Assembly: GCF_001039355.2 (NCBI RefSeq)
Contig: NW_019773568.1
Span: 29,109 to 69,565, forward strand
DNA from: Lingula anatina
Taxonomy: Eukaryota > Brachiopoda > Lingulata > Lingulida > Lingulidae
Length of the DNA: 40,457 nucleotides
Reading direction: 5' to 3'
Shown in pieces: positions 1 to 10,900 of this stretch (positions are counted from its first letter, which is position 1; the number at the start of each line of letters is the position of its first letter). A program made the position numbers and the translations under genes. Under the pieces are notes generated by a model. The model was given only the letters and a program-made list of their open reading frames with translations, made no database searches and was not told the DNA's origin.

Positions 1-830
1 GGGGGGGGGCAGGCATTTCCTGGGTTGCTAATGGCGACCCCATTACGGACGTGGAGTTGGGCCGGACGGTTCACTGAGAATATATTCAGGCTCTACCGAA
101 ACATTGCATATAGGCCTATTTATTAATTATGTCAAACATGACAAAAATGAAACGCAACAACTGACTGATAACATTAGCATTATTTGTTAATTGCTGCGAT
201 CAGCGGAGTCGAGAGGTCACTGCAAAGACGTTTTTGGTGTGATTTTTTTTTCAGAAGCCAAAGGGGGGGGGGGGGGGATGGCAGCCCCCTCCAAATCCGT
301 CGGCTACGTCAGTTTTGGCACTGCCGCGTATTTACCGAGCGTCATATTTACATTATTCTCCCGCCACCTTCGTTTTAAACTTCCCCATAATGATAACGTG
401 TAGATATTTTCATATTAGAGTATCTAAACATATTCAAAAATAAAACTTTGTTGAACAATCTTATAAATACTGTTGCTTTTCTTCATTTCTAATCACCAGA
501 CGTACATGTTACTATTTTTAGAAAAGAAAAAAAATCCCCTCCGAAGGGCGCAGACCGGTTGACGTCATGGAATAACATGACGTGCTCATTATACAACAAT
601 AAATACGTTCTCTGTTTGGGCTACTAGCTAGATGCCAGTGCAGACACACTAGATGATGAGAGCAGAACTATCGGACATCCTGAGGCAGAGAAAGAAACAT
701 AAACATAACAGTAGTCATGATCAGTACAAAATATTTACTGTATTTACGCCATCTAGATCTACTTGTGGCCCTAATACTTCCAATCGGACAGATAAAAGCA
801 CTGATGTTGAGGTCATCCTTCAAAACAAGC
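1..830. other. 5' flank of receptor copy A
   Basis: No coding exon is recognised here. The stretch 296-480 is clearly homologous to 20126-20300, which lies at the same place upstream of copy C, so the duplicated unit includes promoter-proximal sequence. The last 60 bases before the ATG are also nearly the same in both copies. A poly-G run lies at 263-278. A perfect TGACGTCA palindrome is at 560-567. An ATG at 717 is in frame with the chosen start. It is not preferred, because copy C has an in-frame TAA in the equivalent leader. The transcription start cannot be placed from sequence alone. Confidence 0.6.
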
Positions 831-3800
831 ATGGGACCCCTTCTACGCAGTTACATTTCATGCTTTCTAGGACTGTTTTTAGTGGCAAACGTAGGGGCGG
901 AGTATCGCTACATTCCTATTTGGAACGAGGACTATGGTACCATGGTTCAGTGTAGGGATATCCAGTGTGAGAAAGGTAGGTGTGTTGAATTAACTTTGCT
1001 AAGTCTGCCTTTTAGCAATAGTCCGAAGGTTCAATAGTCCGAAGGTTCATTGGTCCGAATGTTCACTATAGAACCTTCGGACCAATGAACACTTGATTAA
1101 AAAAATCGATGAAAATGTTACCACTTTTCGGACCAATGAACCCTCGGACTATCGAGTCGCCCTCGGGAGAATGATTGAAAAGTCTGGCCCTGACCTGGTG
1201 AGTTTATAGGAAGTGTTTGTTTTTTTTTTTTTTTTTTTGTTGTCCCAACACTTGTCCCAAGTTGAAAACTTGTTAACCACCTCCCGTTTGCTTATATTTA
1301 TTTATTTATTTTTAACCATTGTTAGTGATTTTCGTTCATTTTGTCTTGTCTACCTGCTGTTTTCAGTCGATTGTGAAGTAGGGCGACATAAGTGAAAGAA
1401 ATTCTAAAGTAGATCGATCTAGTCTCTGGAAATGGGGTCTAAGTCAAGGGCCCGCAAGGATAGCATTTTGTCATTTTTTGGACCGCTTTTTTTACACTAT
1501 TCTTATTACTCAAACCACAGCTTCAACTGATTTATTCAGTCTGATTCATTGTCTTTTTCAATCATGCAAATAATGGTAATAATGAGCAACCCATGCAGTT
1601 TGATCGTTTTTGGTTTTTAATTTCAAAGCTGTATTTTTAAACCACAGGCTTTGGGGACTTGTAGCAGTTTAATATAGCTAATATTTATCTAGATGATTGC
1701 ATCATGTACTCGTTCGCGCCTTACAGATCCATGACTCATTGTACAACGGTACTATTTGATCACCTACCTATGTATTATCTAATCTTATCTTATACATGTA
1801 TGAAAGAGGTTTTGCATGGCACTGATCATGTACTGCATTCTACATTAGTCTTAACGGTATCACTTTTTATCTAGATTTGGGCAATATTACAGAATTAGCG
1901 CACTAAAGAGTTGAATTTATATCAGTGGGATAGTTAGTATAACAGATTTCTTTAGTTATTTTATAAACACATTAATGCGAGTTTATATATTGGTCTCAGT
2001 GAATGCTGTATGTATTTTTTTTTCTGTCTGTCTGCCCGTTTGACAGCGTGCTTAGTCTAGTACTTGCCTGCCTACCTTTCGGTACGTTTTTCGTATTTCC
2101 TTTTTTTTTCAAAAGGACGTTTTATTTTGCTGTCAAAACTTTCTTCTCTTTTTCTTTTAAATACCCCAAATTTGTGTTTTTACACAACATGTTCTGCAAA
2201 TGTGAAGAAAAGTGATTAAAATATTTTTTAAGGACACTAAAGAGTTTAAAAACCTCAATTCATGCATTCAGTGTAATGGAATATAACACAATGAAAAGTG
2301 TTTGATTTAGAATATCAATGACGTCAATGAATTTTCTACCTCGTATGCATTTTCTTTATCAGTACGTGATGACTCAACTGTCTCGTAAAGCGGTTTGAAT
2401 TTGGTCGTTCTGTACGTTTATGACACGGGTTTTTAATCACCAGTTACCGTTCTTCAAATTCCAGGGCAGTATGCCAAACTGTGCACACCTCATGACAGGG
2501 ATTCGTCACGCTGCGTCCCCTGTGAAGACGGTTACTATCAAGACGATAATGTGAATCCCCTGGGTAAAAAATGCAAACTGAAGTAAGTCACTAAATTCTG
2601 AATGGGAACGAAAGGTGTTTTCATTTTGTGATTTTTCACGTTTTATTTGTTCGCGTACGTGCATGTAAGCTTGGTGTAGGCTGCCGGGGGGGAGGGGGAG
2701 GGTAAACTATATGGGGATAATTTGAAGTGTAAGTCTTTCCCTTTCTAAAAGTCGATCTGTATTCATTGTACAGGTTGTATACCTTATCCAAAAACGGAGA
2801 CAAAACGGATTTAAAAGTTTTACCAGTATGTCTCCCAATGGAGATTTAGACTGTTAAAAGATAGAAATTTACATTAAGAGCTCGAAAACAGGTGATTTCC
2901 TCCATGGTTTTGTGTGAGGAATGGAGATAAGTTATAATATTTGTATTTTTCGTAACATCAAATATAAATATCAGTATCATATAAATATAATTTTTTTTTA
3001 ATTTACAGACGACTATGTCTAGATCAGAATCCAGACGTACAGAAATGCACCACCGTCAAGGACCCCGGGAGTTTGACCAAGGATGCGGAATGCTCTTGTC
3101 TTCAAGGTTGCACATGGCACAAGTCACTCGCTGAATGCATTCCTGACCCCAGCGTGCTGCCTACCACGTCGCGACCTCCTTGTCCGCCCGATCAAACGAC
3201 CAAAGAAAATAGCACAGGTGAGGTTACTTAGTATAAATATTATCCATCAAGTGATAAAAAATTATATATCTAGCTCCCTCTTGTTGGTTTTTATTTAATT
3301 ATATGTTATTTTGATCATCAAATCAATTCATTAGTTAATTTATCTTTTCGTGTTATCTTGATTGTTACCCAGGAATTCTCTTTCTTTTTTCAAGTTTTAG
3401 TCCTTAAGAAGTACCCGGTACATGTGACCCCTCAAAATGTCCACGTTCTCAGAAACGTACAAAGTTCACCAAACTGATAAACAAATCAATGAAAATAGAA
3501 GTCAAACGAGGCAAATTTCGTCACTTTGGGATGTGCTTTTTTCTTTTTCTTTATTTTTATAACGTTAATCAAATTATTACCATCATGTCTTGGTTGTGTG
3601 TCGCGTTTTTACTGCAAATTTGTTAACTGCCTAAATAGCGAAGATAACTACACAGGTTAAAAAGTAGGCCAATTGCCTGTATAAAATTGCCATACGATTA
3701 TCGCTTTTTTAGTGTGGACCGTTTTATGGGGGAGACACAAGTGGAAGATGTATCAAGGTGCTAGCAAAATATTTCGGTTGCATAGAGTTACTATAAGGCA

Positions 3801-6109
3801 GAGTAAATTGCACAATTTTAGATATAGAAGTAAAACTAACCCATAGCTCTATAGAACTTTACAGATACCATGGCACTTTTTTATTCCATCTGTCTCTCCC
3901 TAAATAGGACAGACCGCGTTAAACTGTTCCCGGGTCACACTCAATTGTTGCAGACGATTCATAGACATGAGAGCCTGCATTGATAAGACTGCACTCTACC
4001 GCACAAGATTGCACAAACTTTTCAAGATTTTCCATTGATTATTTTCGGCATTCATGGCTGACTCCTGTCTTGTAAGGAACATCGGATTTATTTTGATGAT
4101 AATGGTGAACAAGGAGCGGATTTTCCCTGGCGTTTTACCTTTTCTGGATTTGGGCAATATACATTATTATTATTTTTTTTTTCTTTTTGAGGTTTTGAAA
4201 ATTGTTGTACTTCTTTTTGTTTTAGTAAATATTTAGTAAATATTTGAACGGTAATTGATTATCCAGGCATACACATTGTGTTCAAGCGTCAGTCAGACTG
4301 TTGTACACTTTGCCTTAGTATTGAGATACCTTTAGCTTTATTATGTTTGTTATAATGCGCTAAGCGATTCAAACTTCCGAGAAAATCCTTTGTGACATAA
4401 TTATTATAAGGCCGAGGGGATCCAAAAAGAAAACAGTAGCAGAGTTCCCCAAAGCCGTTCAGTTTTCTTGTCTCCGCTGCGGTCGTTGTCGTTCGTGAAT
4501 TGACCTTCAAAGTCACCGAAAAACTCACAACGTCTTTAACAAATCGCAAGATTTTTCGTGGTTTCGTTTTGTTTATTTGTTAATCATTTATTTATAGCAA
4601 ATAAGTTCCTGTCATACATGCACGTTGCCCAGGTGTGTGTTAAACCCCTCGGCGCCTTGTTTTGAAGGATTTGTAACAAAAAGAAATGTCAAAATGAATG
4701 CATGAGGCTTGGACATAAATTTGGTATTATGTTTAAGCATGAGGGAAGTGGATGAACTGCTTTTAACTATTATTATTTTGTATTTGTCAGGTTGTTTCCC
4801 CGAGTGTCCAGAGGATTTTTTCAAGGACGGTGACAGCTGCAAGCAATACACGAAGTAAGTCCCAGAAAAACTAGAAACAAACATAGTTGGATCCGTTGTG
4901 TGTGTGTACATGTGCGTGCGCGCGTGCGTGAGTGCGAGGAACAATGACCTTCCCCTCCACTCTCGTCTTTGGTCTAAGTCTCCCTTCTACATCTTTGATA
5001 AAATACATAAAGCATTTAGAGAGTTAAGATTTTAAGAGAAATTTTGAGGTAGATATTTTTATGAAACCGGCCCCGAATAGGTCTTTGGTGATGATATCGG
5101 CATTTGTTGTAATGTGCGGAGAAGAGCAAAACTAGCAACCGATACAATGTACGGGGATCTCACCTAACACAATATACGCAATTTTCTCATGTTTCAGTTG
5201 TCGGAGAGAGGGGAAGTGTGTGGAAATCAAGGGAAACGCCACCGCCGACAACATCTGCAGCGCAACCAACTTCACAGGTAAAATATTAAATCAATTAAAA
5301 AATATATAGACAAAATTAGGACATTATTCGAAGGAATACACAGGTACATTTTTACTTTTTAATTGAAGAAAGACTTTGCATTTAATAATTTGATATATAT
5401 GTTTAAAAATTATACTTCCGTCAGTCAATTAAATTAAGTTTTTGTTATGGTCGTTTACTCAACATATGCTCTCTATATAATTGAAATGACAAATAATGAA
5501 GTCATTTACAGCATATAATTTTTTCAGAGGTATTTTTTCAGTTGTAACCATAGTTTCGTCAACGTAGAAGCTAAACTTTTAAAAATATTACATCACTGCT
5601 ATTTTATGATTAAGGTGCTAAGTGACACACTGAAATATTGAAGTTCAAATAATCATGAGTTAAAATGTTAATTGTTATTTTGAAAAAAAAATATACTGTA
5701 ACTTGGAATTCATTCTTTAACTTATGAAAACTCCACATTCAACATGAGTCTGTGCAATTTCTTATTTCAGATTGGACCAAGGACTGCAACCAGACGGGTC
5801 CTTCACAGCAGCAGAAGTCAGAAGGGCCTAAGATGCTAATGATTATACTTGGTGTGACGGTCCCTGGGGTTATTTTATGTGCACTAGCCATTATAACTTA
5901 TTGTGCATGGAAATGGACAACGAACAAAAAGAATGAAGAACAAAATAGACAGGAGATTCTGGCCCGACTGACTAGTGGAACTTTGGAGGGGGAAGGTAAT
6001 TGGGATTGTACTGGTGTATGATATCATACTGCTACTTTGTCAAAATTCTTCATTTCCCTATAAACGAGGTCACGACTTAGGTTAGGAAAACCTGAAGAGT
6101 AAAATGTGT

Positions 6110-6147
<38 letters not shown>

Positions 6148-6989
6148 GAAACTTGCTATCAAAACTTGCAGTATGCACTGATTGTGTTTATTAATCAGCT
6201 CCAAAACTACGATTTGCTACATTTAAAAATCGTCCAACTTTTACATAAATTTCAACTTTTTTAGTTCTTCATATAGCATTTGGGATAGTGGAAAATAACA
6301 TCGGTAAAAACTGGGAGCGATTGGGAAGACGTCTGTTGGAGAATTTTGATACTACTGTGCGTTTTGAAATATATGAAGCATATCCTCGTAAGTTTTTAAA
6401 CATCACAATTTCTTTTGCAAAAAATACTTTTCTAAAGTAAATAAGTGAATAAGCATGATAAAATTGTTTTTAAAAAATATGTGAATGAATTACCGTGTAC
6501 GTATAAATATACATAAATGAAACAACTGATTATTAATTTTTGTGTACTGTTGAAACGATGATTAGGTAGATTTTTCAAGGCAGATACATGTATAAATGTC
6601 AACATGAGCCAATATAGTTATGAGGTAGATAAAAAAAAGAGGGGGGAGGGCGTCAAGAAAAAATTTAATAAGAGTGAAAAGACTGAGTAATCCCTATAAA
6701 AAGGTGGATGATATTCTTGTACATTTCAGCTTCCAGTACACCGCTTGCAGATCGAGTGAACAGAATGCTCACGATGTGGAAGGAAAAACGCGCCATAGAC
6801 GCCACGGTGGCTGCTCTTATGCAGGCGCTGGATTTTATAGGCCAGGGGAATATATCCCACACCATACTGCAAAAAATTGAAGGTAAGTTGAAACTCGAAA
6901 AAGATACATGAGGCATTCAACACTGCTCATGTAGAAGAGGTGTACATTTCCCTATTTCACCAAAAAGTGACATACAGGTAAACCATTTG

Positions 6990-7023
<34 letters not shown>

Positions 7024-7438
7024 TACCAATGTTACTGAAGTGACTGTTTTCATAGCAACTCAATTCAACGACCCAGTTTTTGACGTAAGAGGAACTGAGA
7101 TATGCTCTCCTGGACACTTGAAGTATTTCTTACATACTCTTCAAATCTCTGTATGTACAGTAATATGGTTATTTATAGTATATATTAATTATTTACATTA
7201 CAGGCGTTAATGTAGGCCTATTTATTTGCCTCATTTGCTGAATAATGGTTCGGAAAGAGACTTTTTGCAAACGAAGTATTGAAAAAATTGGCATTAATTT
7301 TTTCCTAACTAATTCTTCAAATGAACATCGAAATTGTAAGTACATCTTCTTTTTTCAGGACTTCTTAGTGAGACAGACAGTACCAATTTTACAGATGAAA
7401 ACCGAGACTTGGCCGTTCACACGCCTTTGCCGGGCGTA
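831..7438 (+). CDS. TNF receptor superfamily death-domain receptor, copy A (3' end lost at gap)
   Basis: Exons: 831-975, 2465-2582, 3009-3217, 4791-4854, 5198-5277, 5771-5995, 6265-6387, 6730-6882, 7359-7438 (cut at the N at 7439). All introns are GT-AG and the joined frame is open. Residues 1-22 are a signal peptide ending ...NVGA. The ectodomain has 20 cysteines in TNFR-like spacing (RCVPCEDGYYQ, FPECPEDFFKDGDSC) and four N-glycosylation sequons (NST, NAT, NFT, NQT). One transmembrane helix spans about 228-250. A death domain spans about 284-372 with the helix-2 signature NWERLGRRLL, then WKEKR and ALDFIGQGNIS. It is split by a phase 1 intron. By family, it is a type I surface receptor that recruits death-domain adaptors; ligand and outcome are unknown. 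The start at 831 gives a good signal peptide and matches copy C. Only about 26 codons of the final exon remain. Confidence 0.87.
1014..1157. repeat. Cluster of direct and inverted 15-bp repeats
   Basis: TAGTCCGAAGGTTCA occurs at 1019-1033 and 1035-1049, with a variant (GGTCCGAATGTTCA) at 1051-1064. Inverted versions containing TTCGGACCAATGAAC lie at about 1069-1090 and 1114-1156. The equivalent place in the introns of copy C (21050-21110) and the 17.9-kb remnant lacks it. It therefore looks like an insertion, perhaps a small foldback element. No coding potential is seen. Confidence 0.75.
1405..1437 (+). repeat. Remnant of the 209-bp GATCGATC MITE end
   Basis: These 33 bases match the right end of the MITE at 38109-38317 with a few mismatches (TAAAGTAGATCGATCTA, then TGGAAATGGGG). 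The rest of the element is missing. The adjoining sequence resumes the alignment with the other intron 1 copies, so this is a decayed or deleted insertion. Confidence 0.65.
4021..4790 (+). other. Conserved end of intron 3 in copy A
   Basis: Intron 3 (3218-4790) is the longest intron of the 3' half. It is nearly collinear with 24548-26084 in copy C and 28081-29654 in copy D. A short open frame starting MADSCLVRN (4054-4236) recurs in C and D, but its end varies with a TTA/T-rich microsatellite. I see no coding constraint. There is no sign of another gene inside. Confidence 0.6.
6114..6144 (+). repeat. CT microsatellite in intron 6
   Basis: A run of about 15 CT units follows exon 6 of copy A. 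Runs of similar length sit at the same place in copy C (27428-27457) and copy D (30983-31011). Copy B has only an interrupted remnant near 9764-9783. It is a useful polymorphic marker for sorting copies from alleles. Confidence 0.9.
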
Positions 7439-7439
7439 N
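7439..7439. other. Single-N assembly join 1
   Basis: The N falls inside the last exon of copy A. The sequence after it (7440 onward) does not continue that exon. By about 7740 it is instead the 3' part of intron 3 of another receptor copy. Exons 4-9 are thus present on both sides. This is a contig boundary of unknown true size, not a point ambiguity. Confidence 0.85.
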
Positions 7440-7740
7440 AGATGAATTTGACGGCAAAGCAGCCATATTTTCACGTGGTGATAATACGCATGCGCAGAAA
7501 GCTCATTTTCCGCACTCGGAACTACTCGGATGTCTCCGCTGTCGACAATGACAGTATGGAGCTTGCGGAATTAGCCGAGGATTGCCGATTGCATTTTCCG
7601 GCAAATTCAATAACGACGTTTGCGACAACCGACTTCCTTGGGGGGGATTTTTTTTTTTTTTTTTTTTTGGAGAGCAGCGAAAATCGGTGCGCGCGCAGGA
7701 TGTCATCCATAAAAATTAAAAAGTGTGGCCTTATAGCAGA
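7440..7740. other. Unassigned left end of contig 2
   Basis: These 300 bases lie between the N and the recognisable intron 3 sequence of copy B. They are more GC-rich than the surroundings, include a TGCGCATGCG-type palindromic stretch near 7488-7498, and end in a poly-T run (7650-7668). An open frame runs through it, but only by crossing the N. I recognise no domain in it and no match to copies A, C or D. Confidence 0.4.
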
Positions 7741-7901
7741 AAAGTTCCTGCCATACATGTACGTTGCCAGTAAACAGGTGCGTGTTGAATCTCTCGCCGC
7801 CTTGTTTTGAAGAATTTGTAACAAAAAGAAATGTCACAATGAATAAATGAGGGAACTAGATGACCTGCTTTTAATTATTTAAAATATTTTGTATTTGTTA
7901 G

Positions 7902-10900
7902 GTTGTCTCCCCGAGTGTCCAGAGGGTTTTTTCAAGGATGGTGACAGCTGCAAGAAACACACCAAGTAAGTCCCAGAAAAACTAGAAACTAACATAGGTG
8001 GATCCGTTATGTGTGTGTGCGTGTGCGTGCGAGGAACAACGAACCCCCCCCCCCCCCCCCCGCCCTCCACTCTCGTCCTTGGTCAAAGTCTCCCTTCCAC
8101 ATTTATGACTTCATATGAAACTAGTAAAGCACTCCGACAGCGCAGACCTCCGCCAAGGCAGCAATTTATTATTATTATTGATTATTGATCCAGATCACCA
8201 CCAAAAACTAGTCATCTGTTCCTTGGCCAACTTCATACAGTTCCTGAAAATTTCATCAAAATCGGTCCATAACCTTTTGAGTTATGTTGATGACAGACAA
8301 ACAAACAAACAAACGGGTGAAAACATAACCTCCTTGGCGGAGGTAATTATGTGGTTCATGAATTAACAACAACGATTGTGAGTAAAAAAATTGATAAAAT
8401 ACATGACACATTTAGAGAGTTAAGATTTTAAGAGAAATTTTGAGGTAGATCTATTTGTGAAACCGGCCCCGAATAGGTTTTTGATGATGATGACGGCATT
8501 TGTTTTGTGCGGAGAAGAGCAAAACGAGCGCAACCAATACAATGCACGGTATCTCACCTTACTCGATTTACGCAATCTTCTCATGTTTCAGTTGTCGGAG
8601 AGAGGGGAAGTGTGTGGAAATCAAGGGAAACGCCACCGCCGACAACATCTGCAGCGCAGCCAACTTCACAGGTAAAATAATAAATCAATTTTGAGAAATT
8701 AACATATAGACCGATTTAGGACATTATTCGAAGGCAGACACAGGTGCATTTTTACTTTCTTAATTGAGTAAAGACTTTGCATTTAGTAATTTGATATTTA
8801 TGTTTAAATTATACGTCAGTAAGTCATTTAATTTTAGCTTTTGTTATGGTCGTTTACTCAACATATTCTCTGTATATAATTGAAATGACAAATAATGAAT
8901 TCATTTACAGCATATAATTTTTTCAGTAGCATTTTTTCAGTTGTAATCATAGTTTCGTCAACGCAGAAGCTTAGCTAAACTTTAAAAAAAAATGCACTAC
9001 TGCTTTTTTATGATTAAGGTGCCAAGTGACACACTGAAATATTGAAATTCAAATAATCATGAGTTAATTGGTAATTTTGGAAAAAAAACTGTAACTTGGA
9101 ATTCATTTAATTTCTAAAATCTCGATATTCAGCATGAGTCTGCGCAATTTCTTATTTCAGATTGGACCAAGGATTGCAACCAGACGGGTCCCTCACAGCA
9201 GCAGAAGTCTGAAGGGCCTAAAATGCTAACGATTATACTCTGTGTGGCGGTCGCTGTGGGTGTTATAAGTGCACTAGTCATTATTGTATGTTGTGTCAAA
9301 AAACGGAGGGATAAAAAGCAAACAACGAACAAAATGGATGACGAGCAAAATAGACAGGAGATTCTGAACCGATTGAGCAATAAAGAAGATTTGGAGAGGG
9401 AAGGTAATTGGGATTGTAGGGGTTCATGATATACTTGGGGACCATTCCTAGACGCTGTGGATCGAGGCTAAATTGAAATCAACTGAAGCGGCTTAGATGT
9501 CTGTCACGCCTACTGAAGCTGCTAAGGGTAATTAATATCGTTAAGCAGCTTCAGTAGGTGTGCCAGACATCTAAGCCGCTTAAGCTGAAAGCAATTTAGC
9601 GAGGAACCCTCTAGAGATGGATCGATCCTGATATATCAATCTATGTATGAGAACGCAGTCGTTGTGTATGATATCATACTGATACCTTGTCAGAGTACTT
9701 CATTTTCTTATGAAAGAGATCACGAGTTAGATCGGGCTGAGAAAACCTGAAATGTGTCGCCTCTTGCTCTCTCGCTCTCTCTGATCTCTTTTGAAACTTG
9801 CTATCAAAACTTGTAGTGTGCACTGATTGTGTTTACTAAACAGCTCCAAAACCGTGATTTGCTACATTTTAAAGTCGTCCAGCTTTTACACGAATTTCAT
9901 TTTTTCCCTTTTTTAGCTCTGCATAAAGCATTTGGAATAGTGGAAAATAACATTGGTGAAAACTGGGAGCGATTGGGAAGACATCTGTTGGAGAATTTTG
10001 ATACTAAGCGTTATGAAATATATGAAGAATATCCTAGTAAGTTCAAAACACCACAACTGTCAAGTATTTTTTGGCAAAAATACTTTGTTTAAAAACTAAA
10101 AAAAATGTTAACGAATTACTATGTACGTATAAAGACACATAAATGAAGTAATTGATGATTAATTTTTGTGTATTATTGAAACGATGATTAGGTAGATGTT
10201 TCAAGGCAGAAACATATATAAATGTAAACATGAGCCAACATAGTTATGGGGTAGATAAAGATAAGATGGAGGAATGCTGCAAGAAAATTTCAACTAAGAA
10301 TGACGAGAGTGAGTAATTCCTATAGGAAGGTTGGTCATATTCTTGTATATTTCAGCTGTCAGTGCACCGCTTGCAGATCGAGTGCACAGAATGCTCGCAA
10401 CGTGGAAGCAAAAGCGCGCCAACGACGCCACGATGGCAGCTCTTTTGCAGGCTCTGGATGATATAGGTCAAGGGAACGTATCCAACATCATACTGAAGGT
10501 AGTTGAAGGTAAGTTGAAACTTGAAAAATAGATACTTGAGGCATTCAACACTGTTCATGTAGATGAGGTGTACATGTACCCAAATCCACGCGCACGCACG
10601 CGCACACACACACACGCACTACCAATGTTAATGATGTTACTGTTTCTATAGCAGCACAATTCATCGACCCAGTTTTTGACCTAACAGAAACTGAGATATG
10701 CGGCCCCAGACGCTTTAAGTGTTTTTACATACATTTTCAAGTCTCTGTATGTAACTGCAAGGGGCGTGAAATAGTGGTAGTTTTACAGCAGTACTTTTCG
10801 ATTATGCATGTATTTATTCATAGTGTGGTTATTTATAGTACATTTATTTATTTACGTTATAGGGCTTCATGTATTATTTTTTCTCATTTGCTGAATAATA

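Larger units (their letters stand above)
976..2464 (+). other. Intron 1 of copy A
   Basis: This 1.5-kb intron lies between the signal-peptide exon and the first full cysteine-rich exon. Most of 1490-2464 aligns with segments of the corresponding intron of copy C (21590-22460, 22480-23220 and 23220-23602). It carries a copy-A-specific cluster of a 15-bp repeat (1014-1157) and the remnant of a MITE end (1405-1437). It also carries a TGACGTCA site at 2319-2326 that is conserved in copy C. Confidence 0.7.

Noticed and set aside
717-1037. Upstream in-frame ATG at 717 as the start of copy A
   Set aside because: It would add 38 residues before the signal peptide. Copy C has an in-frame stop in the equivalent leader, so the conserved ATG at 831 is preferred.
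4054-4236. Open frame MADSCLVRNIGF... recurring at 25338-25583 and 28870-29103
   Set aside because: It lies in intron 3 of all three copies, and its ends depend on microsatellite length. The recurrence is explained by duplication of the gene, not by coding constraint.
4612-4944. Minus-strand frames with THTHTT/SGTYFVYCLQLSPSLKK, repeated at 7879-8070, 26053-26250 and 29470-29793
   Set aside because: They are the antisense of receptor exon 4 and the adjoining GT-rich intron, so they are shadows of a real exon.
7409-7810. 133-codon frame across the N at 7439
   Set aside because: It exists only by reading through an assembly join and a poly-T tract, and it has no recognisable domain.
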